DNA from: Mycteria americana
Lineage: Eukaryota; Chordata; Aves; Ciconiiformes; Ciconiidae
NCBI RefSeq assembly: GCF_035582795.1
Contig: NW_027445659.1
Coordinates: 62,001-126,000 of the forward strand
Direction of reading: 5' to 3'
Length of the DNA: 64,000 nt
Shown: piece after piece, positions 37,401 through 49,616 of the stretch
How positions within the stretch are numbered: position 1 is the stretch's first letter
Layout of the letters: each line of letters starts with the position of its first letter
Translations under genes and position numbers: made by a program
Notes under the pieces: model-generated
Databases searched by the model: none
What the model saw: the letters and a program-made list of their open reading frames with translations, nothing else
What the model was told of the DNA's origin: nothing

Positions 37401-40400
37401 AAATCCAAACTGGGGCTCCCTAAACCCACCTGGGGCTCCCCAAAACCTGCTGGAGGTCCCCTGATTCCAGCCTGGGCTCCTGAACTGGCCCCAGGTCCCT
37501 CAAACTGGCCCAGCTGGGGAGGAACTGGGGGGCTGCCCCCCAGACGGGGTGTGATGGGGTAGCGTGGGGGGGTCAGACCCTTGGGGGGGCCCTGACGCCC
37601 CATCCCTGACGCCCCCCCCCCCAGCTGAATTCAGCATCTGGACGCGGGAGGCGGGCGCCGGGGGCCTCTCCATCGCCGTCGAGGGGCCCAGCAAAGCCGA
37701 GATCGCCTTCGAGGACCGCAAGGACGGATCCTGCGGCGTCTCCTACGTCGTCCAGGAGCCCGGTACGGGGCCGGGGAGGGCTGGGGGGGGGCCGGGGAGA
37801 GGCGGGGACCCCCCCTCGCTGACGCCGTCCCCCTCCCCGCAGGCGACTACGAGGTGGCGGTGAAGTTCAACGAGGAGCACATCCCCGAGAGCCCCTTCGT
37901 GGTGACGGCCGCTGCGCCCTGCGACGCTGCCCGCCGCCTGACTGTTTCTAGCCTTCAGGTGAGGCACCGGGAGAAACCCCCCCCCTCGCACCCCCCGGCT
38001 GGGCTCGGGACGGCCACGCGCAGGGCGGGGGCATCTGTAGGGTCAGCGGAGCCCCGGGGGGCTCTGGTGGGGTTTTGGGGTGTCTGTGTATGGTCAGCGT
38101 AGTCCCAGAGGGGTTTTGGGGTGTCTGTGTAGGGTCAGCGGAGCCCCAGGGGGGCTCTGGTGGGGTTTTGGGGTGTCTGTGTATGGTCAGTGTAGTCCCA
38201 GAGGGGTTTTGGGGTGTCTGTGTATGGTCAGTGTAGTCCCAGAGGGGTTTTGGGGTGTCTGTGTACAGTCAGTGTAGTCCTAGAGGGTTTTTGGGGTGTC
38301 TGTGTACAGTCAGTGTAGTCCCAGAGGGGTTTTGGGGTGTCTGTGTACAGTCAGCATAGTGCCAGAGGGGTTTTGGGGTGTCTGTGTAGGGTCAGCGGAG
38401 CCCCAGGGGGATTTTGGGGTGTCTGTGTACAGTCAGCGTAGTCCCAGAGGGGTTTTGGGGTGTCTGTGGTGTCAGCGTAGCCTTGGGGCAGCTTTATTGT
38501 TTTTTTTGGGGTGTCCGTAGGGATAGTGTGGCCCTAGCAAGGGCTTTACTGAAGTTTTTGGGGTGCTGTAAGGACAGCACCCCCCGGGCACCTTTAGTGG
38601 GGGTTTTGGGGTGTTTGGGGGGGTCATAGCTTTTGGGGGGCTTTAGTAGGGTTTTGGAGGTGTTCAGGAGGCCGGTCTGTCTTTGAGAGCTGCAGCCAGG
38701 TTTGGGGTGTCTAGGGGGGCTGCAGTGGGGTTTGGGGTGTCTAGGGGGGCTTCAGCCAGGTTTGGGGTGTCTAGGGGGGCTGCAGCGGGGTTTGGGGGGG
38801 CTCTGTAGCTGCAGCCAGGTCTGGGGGTCCCTGCGCTGGCCCAGGCAGCCCCTGCGTCCCCCCAGCCGTCGCGGGGTCCCGGGGGTCTTCTCTCGTGTCT
38901 CTTTTAAAGGCTATTAACAGCCCCCCGTCGCCCCCCACCCGCCCGGGGGGCGACCCCGGGGCCCGGAGGGGCCTTAGTGGGAGAGAACGGCCCCCCAAGA
39001 CCCCCCCAGCACCCCCAAACCCCGGGGACGCCCGGGGCCCCCCGTTCTCTCCCGTTAAGCTCTCCGGCCCCACCAGGTAAGTGGGGCACGGGGTGGGGGC
39101 TCCCCTGACACCCCCAAATCCCTCCCCGCCTCCTGGGAGACCCCGATACCAGACTGGGGCGGGGGCTTTCCCCAGCACCCCCAAACCCTTCCCTGCCTTT
39201 GGGGACCCCCAAAACCGGGGTGTCGGTGTAAAACCTTCCCCCCAAGCAGAGGGTTTGGGGTGGGGCTCCCCCCCCCTTATTTTGGGGTTCGGGTCTCCCC
39301 GGGGCCATTTGGGGTAGGGATTTCCCCTTCCCCCGGCGGGGATCTTGGGGTGCAGATCCCTCCTGGGGGTGTTTTGGGGTGCAGGGTCCCCCCCCAGGGT
39401 TACTTGGGGGTCTCAACCCCACCAGGGTGGTTTGGGGGGGCTTTTGGGGGGGGTAAATCCCCCCAGGGTTATCTGGGGTGAGGGTTTGGGGGTGTTATCC
39501 CCCCCAGATTATTTGGGGTGAGGGTTTGGGGGTGTTATTCCCCCCTGGGGGGTTTTGGGGTATCAATCCCCCCAGATTTCTCTGGGGTGAGGATTTGGGG
39601 GTGTTAATCCCCCCCCCCATGTCAGTTTTTTGGGGTATCAACCCCCTGGGGTTTTTGGGGTGAGCATTTGGGGGTGTTAAGCCCCCCCAGTTTATTTGGG
39701 GTGGGCTTGTGCCCCCTCCTGGGGTGGATTTTGGGGTGCAGACCCCCCCCAGGTGCTTGGGAGCATTAAGTCCCCCCGAGTCCACCCGGGCTGGGATTTG
39801 GGGCTACCATGGGGGGGTGCCTGAGGGCGGGGGGCTGGTGCTGCATCCCTCCCCCTGGGTTTGGGGGTCCCTCCCCCCCGAGGTTTGGGGGTCCCTCCCC
39901 CCCCGTTGGGGGTCCCTCCCCCCCCGTTGGGGGGTCCCTCCCCCCCGAGGTTTGGGGGTCCCTCCCCCCAAGTCTGGGGGTCCGTCCCCCCCGGTTGGGG
40001 GTCCCTCCCCCCCGAGGTCTGGGGGTCCCTCCCCCCCAAGTCTGGGGGTCCCACCCCCCCGGGTTTGGGGGTCCCACCCCCCCGGTTGGGGGTCCCTCCC
40101 CCCGGTTGGGGGGGTCCCCCCCGCTGACGGTCTCTGCCCCCCAGGAGTCCGGGCTGAAGGTGCACCAGCCGGCCTCCTTCGCCGTCAGCCTGAACGGGGC
40201 GCAGGGGGTGCTGGACGCCAAGGTGCACAGCCCCTCGGGGGCCCTGGAGGAGTGCCACATCACCGAGGTCACCGAAGGTGAGGGCACCCCGCGCCGTGGC
40301 CCCCGGGACCCCGGCGTCTGGGGGGCGCCCCCCGCCCCGCGCCCCCCGCCCCAAAAACCTCCCCCGAGGGCGCTCTCCTGGCAGCCGCGGTGAGCTCGTT

Positions 40401-43400
40401 CCGGCTGGTGGGGGGCACGCCCCTTGCGGGGCTAGGGGAGGGTTTCGGGGTCCCCCCCCGTTTTGGGGGGCTCCCTCTAGCCCTGTCGGCTTGGTTTTGG
40501 GGGGCCGGGCAGGCTGCGGGGCGCCCCTTGGCCCCAGCGAGGGGTGTTTTGGGGTGGGGGGGTGGCCTGGCTGACCTTCCAGGGCCCCCCCCGTATGTGG
40601 GGTACGGGGGGGGCCTTGGGGGAGCCTGGGGAGTTTAGGGGTGCCCTGTGGGGGTCGCGCCTTACAAGGTAGGTCTGGGGGGGTGGGGGGATTGTAGGGT
40701 TGGGGGGGCTCTGTGAGAATTGGGGGGGGCATTCGGCCCCCCGGGGTTGGGGGGCTCTGGGGCATCTACAGGAACCCCTTTGGGTCTGGTGAGGCGTGGG
40801 GGGCAGCGTGGGGTTGGGGGGGGCTCTGCGGGGTTGGGGGGTCCCTGCTGACCCCCCCGTCCCCGTCCCCCCCCCAGACAAGTACGCGGTGCGGTTCATC
40901 CCGCGGGAGAACGGGGTCTACTCCATCGACGTCAAGTTCGAGGGGTCCCACATCCCCGGCAGCCCCTTCAAGGTGCGGGTGGGGGAGCCGGGGCAGGCGG
41001 GGGACCCCGGCCTCGTCTCCGCCTACGGGCCCGGCCTCGAGGGGGGCACCACAGGTATGGGGGGGCCTCCGGGGGGGCCAGGGGGACCCCCGAGGGGCTG
41101 GGGGGGGTCTCGCGGTAGCCTGGGAGCGGGGGGGGGGCTCTGGGAGACCCCGTGGGGTTGGGGAACCTCTGTGGGGTCTTGGGGTACCCTGTGGATTTGG
41201 GGGGCCGCTATGGGGTCTTGGGGGATGCCGTGGAGTTGGGGGGCTGCTGTGGGGTCTTAGGGCACCCTGTGAAGATGGGGGGCCCCTGTGGGGTCTTGGG
41301 GGACCCCATGGAGTTGGGGGGTCTCTGTGGATTTGGGGGGGGGGGCTTCTGTGGGGTCGTGGGGCACCCCATGGAGTTGGGGGGTCTCTGGGGATTTGGG
41401 GGGGGCTTCTGTGGGGTTGTGGGGCACCCCATGGAGTTGGGGGGCCTCTGTGGGGTCGTGGGGGACCCCATGGAGTTGGGGGGTCTCTGTGGATTTGGGG
41501 GGGGCTTCTGTGGGGTCGTGGGGCACCCCATGGAGTTGGGGGGTCTCTGTGGATTTGGGGGGGGCCTCTGTGAGGTCTTGGGGGACCCCATGGAGACAAG
41601 GGCCTCTAAGAGACCACACGGAGTTGGGGGGCCCCTACGGGGTCTCGGGGGACCCCATGGAGTTGGGGGGCCTCTGTGGGGTCTCGGGGCACCCTGGGGA
41701 TCTGGGGGGGCCTCTGTGTGGTCTCAGGGGCCCCCACGGAGTTGGGGGTCTCTACGGGGTCTCGGGAGCCCCCACGGGACCGGGAGCTTCTGTGGGGCCT
41801 TCGGGGGCCTCCACGGGGTCCTGGGACCGCCCCGGGGGCGTGCAGGCGGGGGTCCCCGGGGCGCTGACCCCCCTCGGTCGCGCCCCCAGGCTCCCCGGCG
41901 GAGTTCGTGGTGAACACGGCCAAGGCGGGCCCCGGGGCGCTGGCCGTCACCATCGACGGCCCCTCCAAGGTGAAGATGGACTGCCGGGAGTGCCCCGAGG
42001 GCTACCGCGTCACCTACACCCCCATGGCCCCCGGCAGCTACCTCATCTCCATCAAGTTCGGGGGGCCCCACCACATCGCCGGCAGCCCCTTCAAGGCCAA
42101 GATCACCGGTGCGGGGGAGCGGGGGCGGAAGGGGGGGGGCAGGGGGGATGGGGGGGCGGGAGGAAGGGTTATGGAGGGATGGGGGGGATTTGGGGGGCGG
42201 GAGGAAGGGTTATGGGGGGATAGGGGGGCGGGAGGACAGAGGGGAGGGTGGGGGGGGGATTTGGGGGGTCAGAAGGGAGGGTTTGGGGGGCAGGAGGAAG
42301 GGTTATGGGGGATTTGGGGGGATTTGGGGGGCGGGAGGAAGGGTTATGGGGGGATGGGGGGGATTTGGGGGGCGGGAGGAAGGGTTATAGGGGGATTTGG
42401 GGGGATTTGGGGGGCGGGAGGAAGGCTTATGGGGGGATGGGGGGGCGGGAGGACAGAGGGGAGGGTGGTGGGGGGGGATTTGGGGGGTCAGAAGGGAGGG
42501 TTTGGGGGGCGGGAGGAAGGGTTATGGGGGATTTGGGGGGATTTGGGGGGCGGGAGGAAGGGTTATGGGGGGATGGGGGGGATTTGGGGGGCAGGAGGAA
42601 GGGTTATGGGGGATTTGGGGGGGCAGGAGGGCTATGGGGAGGTAGATTTGGGAGGGCAGGAGGATGGGGGATTGGGGGGGTCAGAAGGGTTTGGGGGGGC
42701 ATGGAGGAAGGGTTGGGGGGCAGGAGGGCTGGCGGGGGGATTTGGGGTGCAAGGGGAAGGGTTACGGGGGATTGGGGGGAGGTAGGTTTGGGGGGTCCGA
42801 AGGGTTTGGGGGGGCTTTGGGGTTGCGGGGGGCATTTTGGGGTGCTGACGGCCCCCCCGCAGGGCCCCGCCTGGTGAGCAGCCACAGCCTGCGGGAGAGC
42901 TCCTCGGTGCTGGTGGAGGCGGGGGGCCGGGCGGAGGCCGGGGCGGCGGCGGCGGCGGCGGGGGAGCCCCCCCGGGCGCCCCCAAATTCTCCTCGGACGC
43001 CAGCAAGGTGGTGGCCAAGGGGCTGGGGCTGAACAAGGCCTTCGTGGGGCAGAAGAACTCCTTCACCGTGGACTGCAGCAAGGCGGGTGGGTGCCCCCTC
43101 CCCTCCCCTCCCCTCCCCTCCCCTCCCCTCCCCTCCCCTCCCCTCCCCCTCCCCTCCCCCGCTTGTGGGTGCCCCCCTCCCCTCCCCTCCCCTCCCCTCC
43201 CCCGCTTGTGGGGTGCCCCCTCCCCTCCCCTCCCCTGCTTCTGGGGAGCCCCCTCCCCGGGGTTTGGGGTGCCCCCCTTCCTGGGCTGGGCCGAGCCCCC
43301 AGCTTTGCTGTTGGGTTACGGGGGGTTGGCAGCTGGGTCCTGCCGGGGGGCAACGCTTTGGGGGGCTGGGTTGGGGGGGGCTGGTTTTGGGGGTGCGGGT

Positions 43401-43816
43401 TGGGGGGGGGGGGGGGCTTGTTTTGGGGTGTGGGGTTTGAGGGTGCAGCTTTTTGGGGGGGCTCTTTCAGGAGCGTGGGGGGAGAGGGGCAGTGGTTGGG
43501 GCCCCTCCTTGCTGGCACGTGGGCCTTGGGGGTGCCCCCCCGGTTTTGGTTTGGGGATGCCCCCCCGGTTTTGGGGTGCCCCCCCGGTTTTGGGGTGCCC
43601 CCCTCCGACACGCCCCTTCTCCCGCAGGGAACAACATGCTGCTGGTGGGGGTGCAGGGCCCCGCTCGCCCTGCGAGGAGATCGTGGTGAAGCACCTGGGC
43701 AACCAGCTGTACAACGTGGGCTACCTGCTGCGGGAGCGGGGCGACTACCTGCTGGTGGTCAAGTGGGGCGACCAGCACGTCCCCAACAGCCCCTTCCGCG
43801 TCACCCCGTCCCCTGA
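16479..43816 (+). CDS. FLNA: Filamin A, complete gene with 46 coding exons
   Basis: Filamin A is the dimeric actin crosslinker that links cortical actin to integrins and signalling proteins. The ATG at 16479 starts [10 protein letters not shown] and runs into [20 protein letters not shown], as in the family. The exons encode an N-terminal actin-binding domain (two CH domains), 15 rod-1 Ig repeats, a reduced hinge 1, repeats 16-23, hinge 2 and the dimerising repeat 24. All 45 internal junctions have AG/GT and matching phase. The summed exons give about 2617 aa if three one-base gaps in exons 42863-43086 and 43628-43816 are allowed for (human 2639-2647). The intact frame up to 42863 argues for an active gene. 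Stop TGA at 43814; polyA signal 43945-43950. Confidence 0.97.
17776..17785 (+). promoter_or_regulatory. Consensus CArG box in FLNA intron 2
   Basis: CCATATAAGG is an exact CC(A/T)6GG serum response factor site in otherwise GC-rich intron sequence, followed by an A-rich patch. Filamin A is an SRF/MRTF target in other vertebrates, so use as an intronic enhancer is plausible. It could also be read as a TATA-like element for an internal promoter. Confidence 0.5.
17900..18480. repeat. About 52-58 bp minisatellite in FLNA intron 2
   Basis: About ten units with CCCAAACCGCCAGCGGGGAC, CCGGGCATCCGGGCACCC and ACTGTGACCCCCC. Alternate units carry AAACCACTAACAGGGACCTG, giving a two-unit higher-order pattern. 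Confidence 0.9.
18990..19880. repeat. GGTGGCCCTGGGGGTG minisatellite in FLNA intron 3
   Basis: Units of about 30-70 bp with GTGTGTGGGGACGTGGGGGT and GGCCCTGGGGTGCACGGGGA. Several adjacent units are near identical between 19170 and 19430. Confidence 0.88.
21960..22880. repeat. GGGGGTCTCTGTCC minisatellite in FLNA intron 9
   Basis: From 21960 to 22330 there are about 25-bp units of CTTGGGGGTCTCTGTCCTCC. From 22460 to 22880 a longer unit appears with GACGCCTGGGTCCCTCC and repeated acceptor-like CCCCGCAG strings, the last just before the true acceptor at 22892. Confidence 0.82.
26770..27110. repeat. GGGTGTTTATTTTGGGGGTG repeat in FLNA intron 20
   Basis: Units of about 25-60 bp combine GCTTTTTTGGAGGGTGTTTA, TTTGGGGTGGGGGGTTTGGG and relatives. 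They are G- and T-rich on the coding strand. Confidence 0.85.
27440..28070. repeat. GGGTCCCCAGTAAGAG-type repeats in FLNA intron 21
   Basis: Irregular units with GGGGTCCCCAGTAAGAGC, GGGGTCCCTAAGGGTTGGGG and CCGATAAGAGCTGCTTGGTG. No coding match was seen between the exons. Confidence 0.7.
29157..29626. other. FLNA intron 24, C-rich non-coding
   Basis: The + strand is C-rich with loosely repeated CCCCTGTACCCCAAATC phrases, unlike most FLNA introns, which are G-rich on this strand. No gene or clear tandem array is visible. Confidence 0.6.
30055..30538. other. FLNA intron 26, non-coding
   Basis: GC-rich sequence with loosely repeated GTCTCGGGGTGCCC and CTTGGGGTGCCC phrases. No exon was recognised. 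Confidence 0.6.
31447..31470 (+). other. FLNA: FLNA 24-nt alternative microexon
   Basis: Acceptor TAG at 31444-31446 and donor GTAAGC at 31471 bound 24 nt. With the split flanking codons they encode VSIGGHGLG, the same eight-residue insert seen in human FLNA isoform 2 between the two halves of repeat 15. As a multiple of three it can be skipped without a frame change. The preceding 60 bp are pyrimidine-rich, as expected for regulated splicing. Confidence 0.9.
31471..32315. other. FLNA intron after the microexon
   Basis: Mostly unique sequence with degenerate units such as GGGGGTCCCCAACCTCATGT and ACTTAATACTGGGG (31600-31830). The rest shows no gene. It is among the least repetitive large FLNA introns here. 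Confidence 0.6.
34400..34930. repeat. TGTCCCC-rich repeat in FLNA intron 36
   Basis: Short units around CACGTCCCCATACC, GTGTCCCCATGTCCC and ATCCCTTCCGTGTCCCC fill the intron before the acceptor at 34938. Confidence 0.75.
35390..35770. repeat. ACTGGGAGGG repeat in FLNA intron 38
   Basis: Units of about 30-40 bp have GGGTTACTGGGGGG, GCACTGGGAGAGCATA and GAACTGGGAGG. The array stops about 120 bp before the acceptor at 35888. Confidence 0.8.
36012..36556. other. FLNA intron 39, GTCCCTGAG-rich
   Basis: Degenerate repeats such as GGGGGGTCCCTGAGCGTCC near the 5' end and GGACCCACGGGGGA near the 3' end. No gene is seen. Confidence 0.65.
36850..37500. repeat. GGGCTCCCCAAATCCATCTA repeat in FLNA intron 40
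   Basis: Units of about 25-40 bp with GGCTCCCTAAACCCA and GGGCTCCCCAAATCCATCTA, clearest between 37180 and 37450. C-rich on the coding strand. Confidence 0.85.
38030..38830. repeat. GGGGTTTTGGGGTGTCTGTG minisatellite in FLNA intron 42
   Basis: Nine or so units of about 58 bp carry GAGGGGTTTTGGGGTGTCTG, then TGTATGGTCAGTGTAGTCCC. A second array at 38690-38830 repeats GGTTTGGGGTGTCTAGGGGG with GCTGCAGCC. The whole intron (37959-40144) holds no recognised exon. Confidence 0.9.
39240..40135. repeat. Two G-rich minisatellites at the end of FLNA intron 42
   Basis: From 39240 to 39790 units contain GGTGTTATCCCCCCCAG and ATTTGGGGTGAGGGTTTGGG. From 39840 to 40130 a 24-bp unit GGTTTGGGGGTCCCTCCCCC plus CCGA is repeated about ten times and reaches the acceptor at 40144. 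Confidence 0.9.
40278..40877. other. FLNA intron 43, non-coding
   Basis: G-rich sequence on the coding strand with only loose repetition (TTGGGGGGGCTCTG phrases near 40700-40850). No exon was recognised. Confidence 0.6.
41130..41830. repeat. GGGGACCCCATGGAGTTGGG minisatellite in FLNA intron 44
   Basis: About fifteen units of about 42 bp with GGGGACCCCATGGAGTTGGG and GGGTCTCTGTGGATTTGGGG. They leave long repeat-made frames open on both strands. Confidence 0.9.
42115..42840. repeat. GGCGGGAGGAAGGGTTATGG minisatellite in FLNA intron 45
   Basis: Units of about 37 bp, GGATTTGGGGGGCGGGAGGA then AGGGTTATGGGGGGATG, are repeated about fifteen times, with a larger duplicated block near 42230-42320 and 42450-42530. 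Confidence 0.92.
43090..43255. repeat. (CCCCT)n array directly after a FLNA splice donor
   Basis: Runs of CCCCT pentamers begin about 10 bp after the donor at 43087, interrupted by two GCTTGTGGGTGCCC spacers. The array is pyrimidine-only on the coding strand. Confidence 0.9.
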
Positions 43817-43944
43817 GGGGGCCGCCGCGCGCCCCCCGCCCCCCGCCACGCCCCCTCACTGCCCCGGCTCCCCCCTTCGCAGCCGCTCTCCCCTCCCCCC
43901 TTTATTTTTTTTTATTTTATTTGGGTTTTGTACCCCGGGAGCCC

Positions 43945-43950
43945 AATAAA
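43945..43950 (+). terminator. FLNA polyadenylation signal AATAAA
   Basis: AATAAA lies 129 bp after the FLNA stop, following a T-rich stretch (TTTATTTTTTTTTATTTTAT near 43901) that is unusual in this window. Confidence 0.85.
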
Positions 43951-43984
43951 AACTCGGTCTGCTTCAGCTGTGCCGCGGGGCCTA

Positions 43985-44910
43985 TAGAGCGGGGGGAGCA
44001 TGGGGGGCTCTATGCATGGGGGAGCCCTAGAGAGCGGGGGGGGCACGGGGTCTCTATGCATTGGGGGGCCCTATAGACCGGGGGGGGGCATGGGGGGCTC
44101 TATGCATTGGGGGGCCCTATACGTTGGGGGGCCCTATAGACCGGGGGGGGCAGGGGCGGCTCTATGCATTGGGGGGCCCTATAGACAGGTGGGTCACAGG
44201 GGTCGCTATACATTGGGGGGCTCTATATAGTGGGGTAGGTCATGAGGGGTCCCTATACATTGGAGAGCTCCCCTGTATACTGGGGTGAGTCACAGGGGCT
44301 CCCTATACACTGGGTGTCCTTATACACTGGGGTGGGTCCTGGGGGGTCCCCTATACATTGAGGGGCCCCTACGCATTGGGTTGTGCACTTACATTGGGGG
44401 GGCCAGAGACTGAGGGGGGCCCTGGCTATGGGGGGCAGAGGCAAAGGGGGTGTCCCCTATACATTGGGGGGGGGGCCTATACATTGGGATGTTTCACATG
44501 GAGGTCCCCTATATACTGGGGCGAGTCACAGGGGGTCCCTATACATTTGGGGGCCCTTATATACTGGGGTGGGTCACAGGGGTCTCTATACATTGGGGGG
44601 CTCCCCTGTATACTGGGATGGGTCATGGCGGCTCCCTATACACTGGGAGCTCCCTTATATACCAGGGTGAGTCAGGGCAGGTCCCTATACATTGGGGTGC
44701 CCCTACATCGGGGGGGGGGGGGGGCAGAGACTGAGGGGGGCCCTGGCTATGGGGGGGCAGAGGCAAAGGGGGCGTCCCCTATACATTGGGGGGGCCTATA
44801 CATTGGGGCGGTTCACATGGAGGTCCCCTATACACTGGGGTGGGTCACAGGGGGTCCCTATACATTGGGGGGGGGGGCCGGGGTGTTCCCCTACAGGAGA
44901 GGGTGGAGCC
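43985..44910. repeat. CCCTATACATTGGGG minisatellite between FLNA and RPL10
   Basis: Units of about 30-50 bp contain CCCTATACATTGGGGGGCCC and CTATATACTGGGGTGGGTCA. A longer block with CAGAGACTGAGGGGGGCCCT is duplicated at 44405-44530 and 44725-44830. No EMD-like exon is seen here, though EMD sits between these genes in human. Confidence 0.9.
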
Positions 44911-44939
44911 CGGGAGGGGCCGTGCGCTATAGGTGGTGC

Positions 44940-45060
44940 CCCATGCAGATATATGCAGATTTATTCAAACGATATGCAAACGATATGCAAATGAGACGAC
45001 GACGCACCCGCACCCGCCGGCCTAATTTATGCGGAGGGAGGCGGAGCTATGCAAACAATC
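44940..45060. promoter_or_regulatory. Cluster of ATGCAAAT-like sites upstream of RPL10
   Basis: Within 120 bp there are ATGCAGAT (twice), ATGCAAAC (three times) and one perfect octamer ATGCAAAT (44985-44992). It is an AT-rich island between a GC-rich minisatellite and the RPL10 promoter. An octamer-type regulatory role is possible; a short degenerate tandem repeat of GATATGCAAAC is the alternative. Confidence 0.4.
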
Positions 45061-45119
45061 CGTGACGTTCCAGACTCCGTCCAATCAGCTCCTTGAGTAC
45101 GCCACGCGGACGCGGGGAC

Positions 45120-47769
<2,650 letters not shown>

Positions 47770-47965
47770 GCCCCCCCCACCGCCCGGGACCCCCCCCAGC
47801 CCCAGCCCCCACCGGGGTGGGCTCCCGCCCCCTCTTGGGGTGCCCCATGAAGCAGCCTCCGGCGGGGGGGCCCCCAGCAGCCCTCAGGGACCCCCCACCA
47901 GAGGGGGATTGGGGACTGGGGGGGCCCCATCTGGGCTTGGGGGGTGACAGGGGGGTCCCGGTGGG

Positions 47966-47971
47966 AATAAA
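47966..47971 (+). terminator. RPL10 polyadenylation signal AATAAA
   Basis: AATAAA lies 197 bp after the RPL10 stop. PDZD4 ends on the other strand about 170 bp further on, so the two genes are convergent with a small gap. Confidence 0.85.
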
Positions 47972-48138
47972 GCTTTGGGGGGGCCTTCCCCCTTCTGCTG
48001 CCCGCAAGCCTGGTTTTTGGGGGGAACCGGAGCGGTTTTGGGGGTGCTGGGGTCTCACGGTTTGAAGCTGCCACCCCCCCCCGCCCCCCATGACGAGGCT
48101 GCACAAACGGGGTGAAATGAGTAAAAACGAGGCTTCGC

Positions 48139-48144
48139 TTTATT
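48139..48144 (-). terminator. PDZD4 polyadenylation signal AATAAA
   Basis: TTTATT on the + strand gives AATAAA on the - strand about 280 bp after the PDZD4 stop. A 17-base A run (48339-48355, T on the mRNA strand) lies inside this 3' UTR. Confidence 0.75.
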
Positions 48145-48420
48145 CCCGAGATGTGCCCCCCTCCCCCCGGGCTGTACAGACAGGGACGGGAGGACACGGG
48201 GGTGGGGAACGGACCACGGGGGGAGGGAGGACACGAGGGGGGGAGGGGGAGCACCCCAGGCTTTTGGGGGGGGGGGCTGGGGTGGCTGCCTGGGTCCCTC
48301 CCAGCCGCGGGGGGAATGGAAAACCCGAAATGAAAAAGAAAAAAAAAAAAAAAAAGGTAAAAACCCGGAACCGGCCACTCGCACAGAGACAAGGATGGGG
48401 GAGGGGCGGGGGGCGGGGCC

Positions 48421-49578
48421 CTACACGGTGGTGACGGACAGCAGCGGGTTGTAGACCCGCCCCCCGTCGGCCGCCCGCGTCCCGCGCGCCAGCATCTCCT
48501 GGATCGTCACCCAGTTGTCCAGGATGCGGCGACTGCGCTTGCGCAGGACGCGCCGCGTCCCGCCGCCGCCGCCGCCGAGCGGGGCCTGCACCGGCTCCGC
48601 GCCCCCGCCCGCCGCCGCCGCCGCCGCCGCCTCGGCCCGTCCCTGCAGCAGCAGCTCGCGGCGGCGGCGCTGCTCGCGGGCCCGCGCCAGGTGCTGCTTG
48701 CGCTGCTCGCGGCTCCAGTAGCGGCCGGTCTTGAGCTCGCTGCGGGCGTCGTCGTCGGTGGTGGAGCCGCCCCGCTCCTCCAGGATCTTGATGGCCCGCG
48801 CCTTCAGCAGCCGGTCGCGGCCCGGCCGCTTGGCCCGCGGGCCCTTGGCCCCCGCCGGCAGGCCGCGCAGCAGCAGCGGCGAGCTGCGGCAGCTCTCCCC
48901 GGTGTTGTAGGCGCTGGTGCTGTCCCGCTCGGGCGCCTCGGAGATGTCGGCCAGGGGCGGCTCGGCCCCCGCCGCCTCCAGCCAGGCGCGCAGGCAGCGC
49001 TCCCGCAGCCGCTCCATCTTCTGCGCCCGCAGCAGGTGCCGGCACTTGAACTCCAGGTGCCGCAGCTCCTCCTCCAGCAGCGCCAGCTCGGCGCGCCCCG
49101 CCGCCGCCGCCCCCAGCCGCCCCCGCAGCTGCCGGTAGCGCCGCAGCTCGGCCTGGCTCAGCCCCGCCGCCGCCGCCGCCGCCGCCCCCCCGGGGAGCCC
49201 CCCCGGCACCGGCACCGGCACCGGCACCGGCGCCGGCGCCGGGCCGGGCCTTCCGCCGGGCGCGAATCCCGAACCGGGCGGCGGCGCGGATCCGGCGCCG
49301 GCTCTTCCCGAGGACGGCGATCCCGAGCCGCAGCCGGGCGCCGGGCCAGCTCTTCCTCCGGGCCCGAATCCGGATCCAGGGACGGCCGCTCCTGCTCTTC
49401 CGGCGGGCCCGCACCCAGCCGCAGGGCCGGGGGCGGAGCCGCCTCCGGGTCTTCCCGCCGACCCCGCTCCCGAGCCAGAGCTCGATCCGGAGCCGGGTCG
49501 TCCCCCGGGGCTCAGCCCGGCTCCCGCCCCTGATCCGCCTCCGGGTCTTCCCACGGCTCCGGCCCGGCCCCTGGGGCT

Positions 49579-49616
<38 letters not shown>

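Larger units (their letters stand above)
32860..43816 (+). other. FLNA: FLNA rod-2, hinge 2 and dimerisation-repeat exons
   Basis: Exons: 32860-32962, 33317-33457, 33681-33809, 33893-34066, 34177-34338, 34939-35142, 35224-35376, 35889-36011, 36557-36823, 37625-37762, 37843-37958, 40145-40277, 40878-41054, 41890-42108, 42863-43086 and 43628-43816. Repeat 21, the integrin-tail binder, spans 36775-37958 ([20 protein letters not shown]). Hinge 2 in 42863-43086 is Ala-rich ([12 protein letters not shown]) and differs from human. Repeat 24 continues to SPFRV. The reading frame breaks once in hinge 2 and twice in the last exon. Confidence 0.93.

Noticed and set aside
48339-48355. A-tract as the tail of a retroposed element
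   Set aside because: It lies in the PDZD4 3' UTR in antisense orientation. No SINE, LINE or processed-gene body was recognised next to it.
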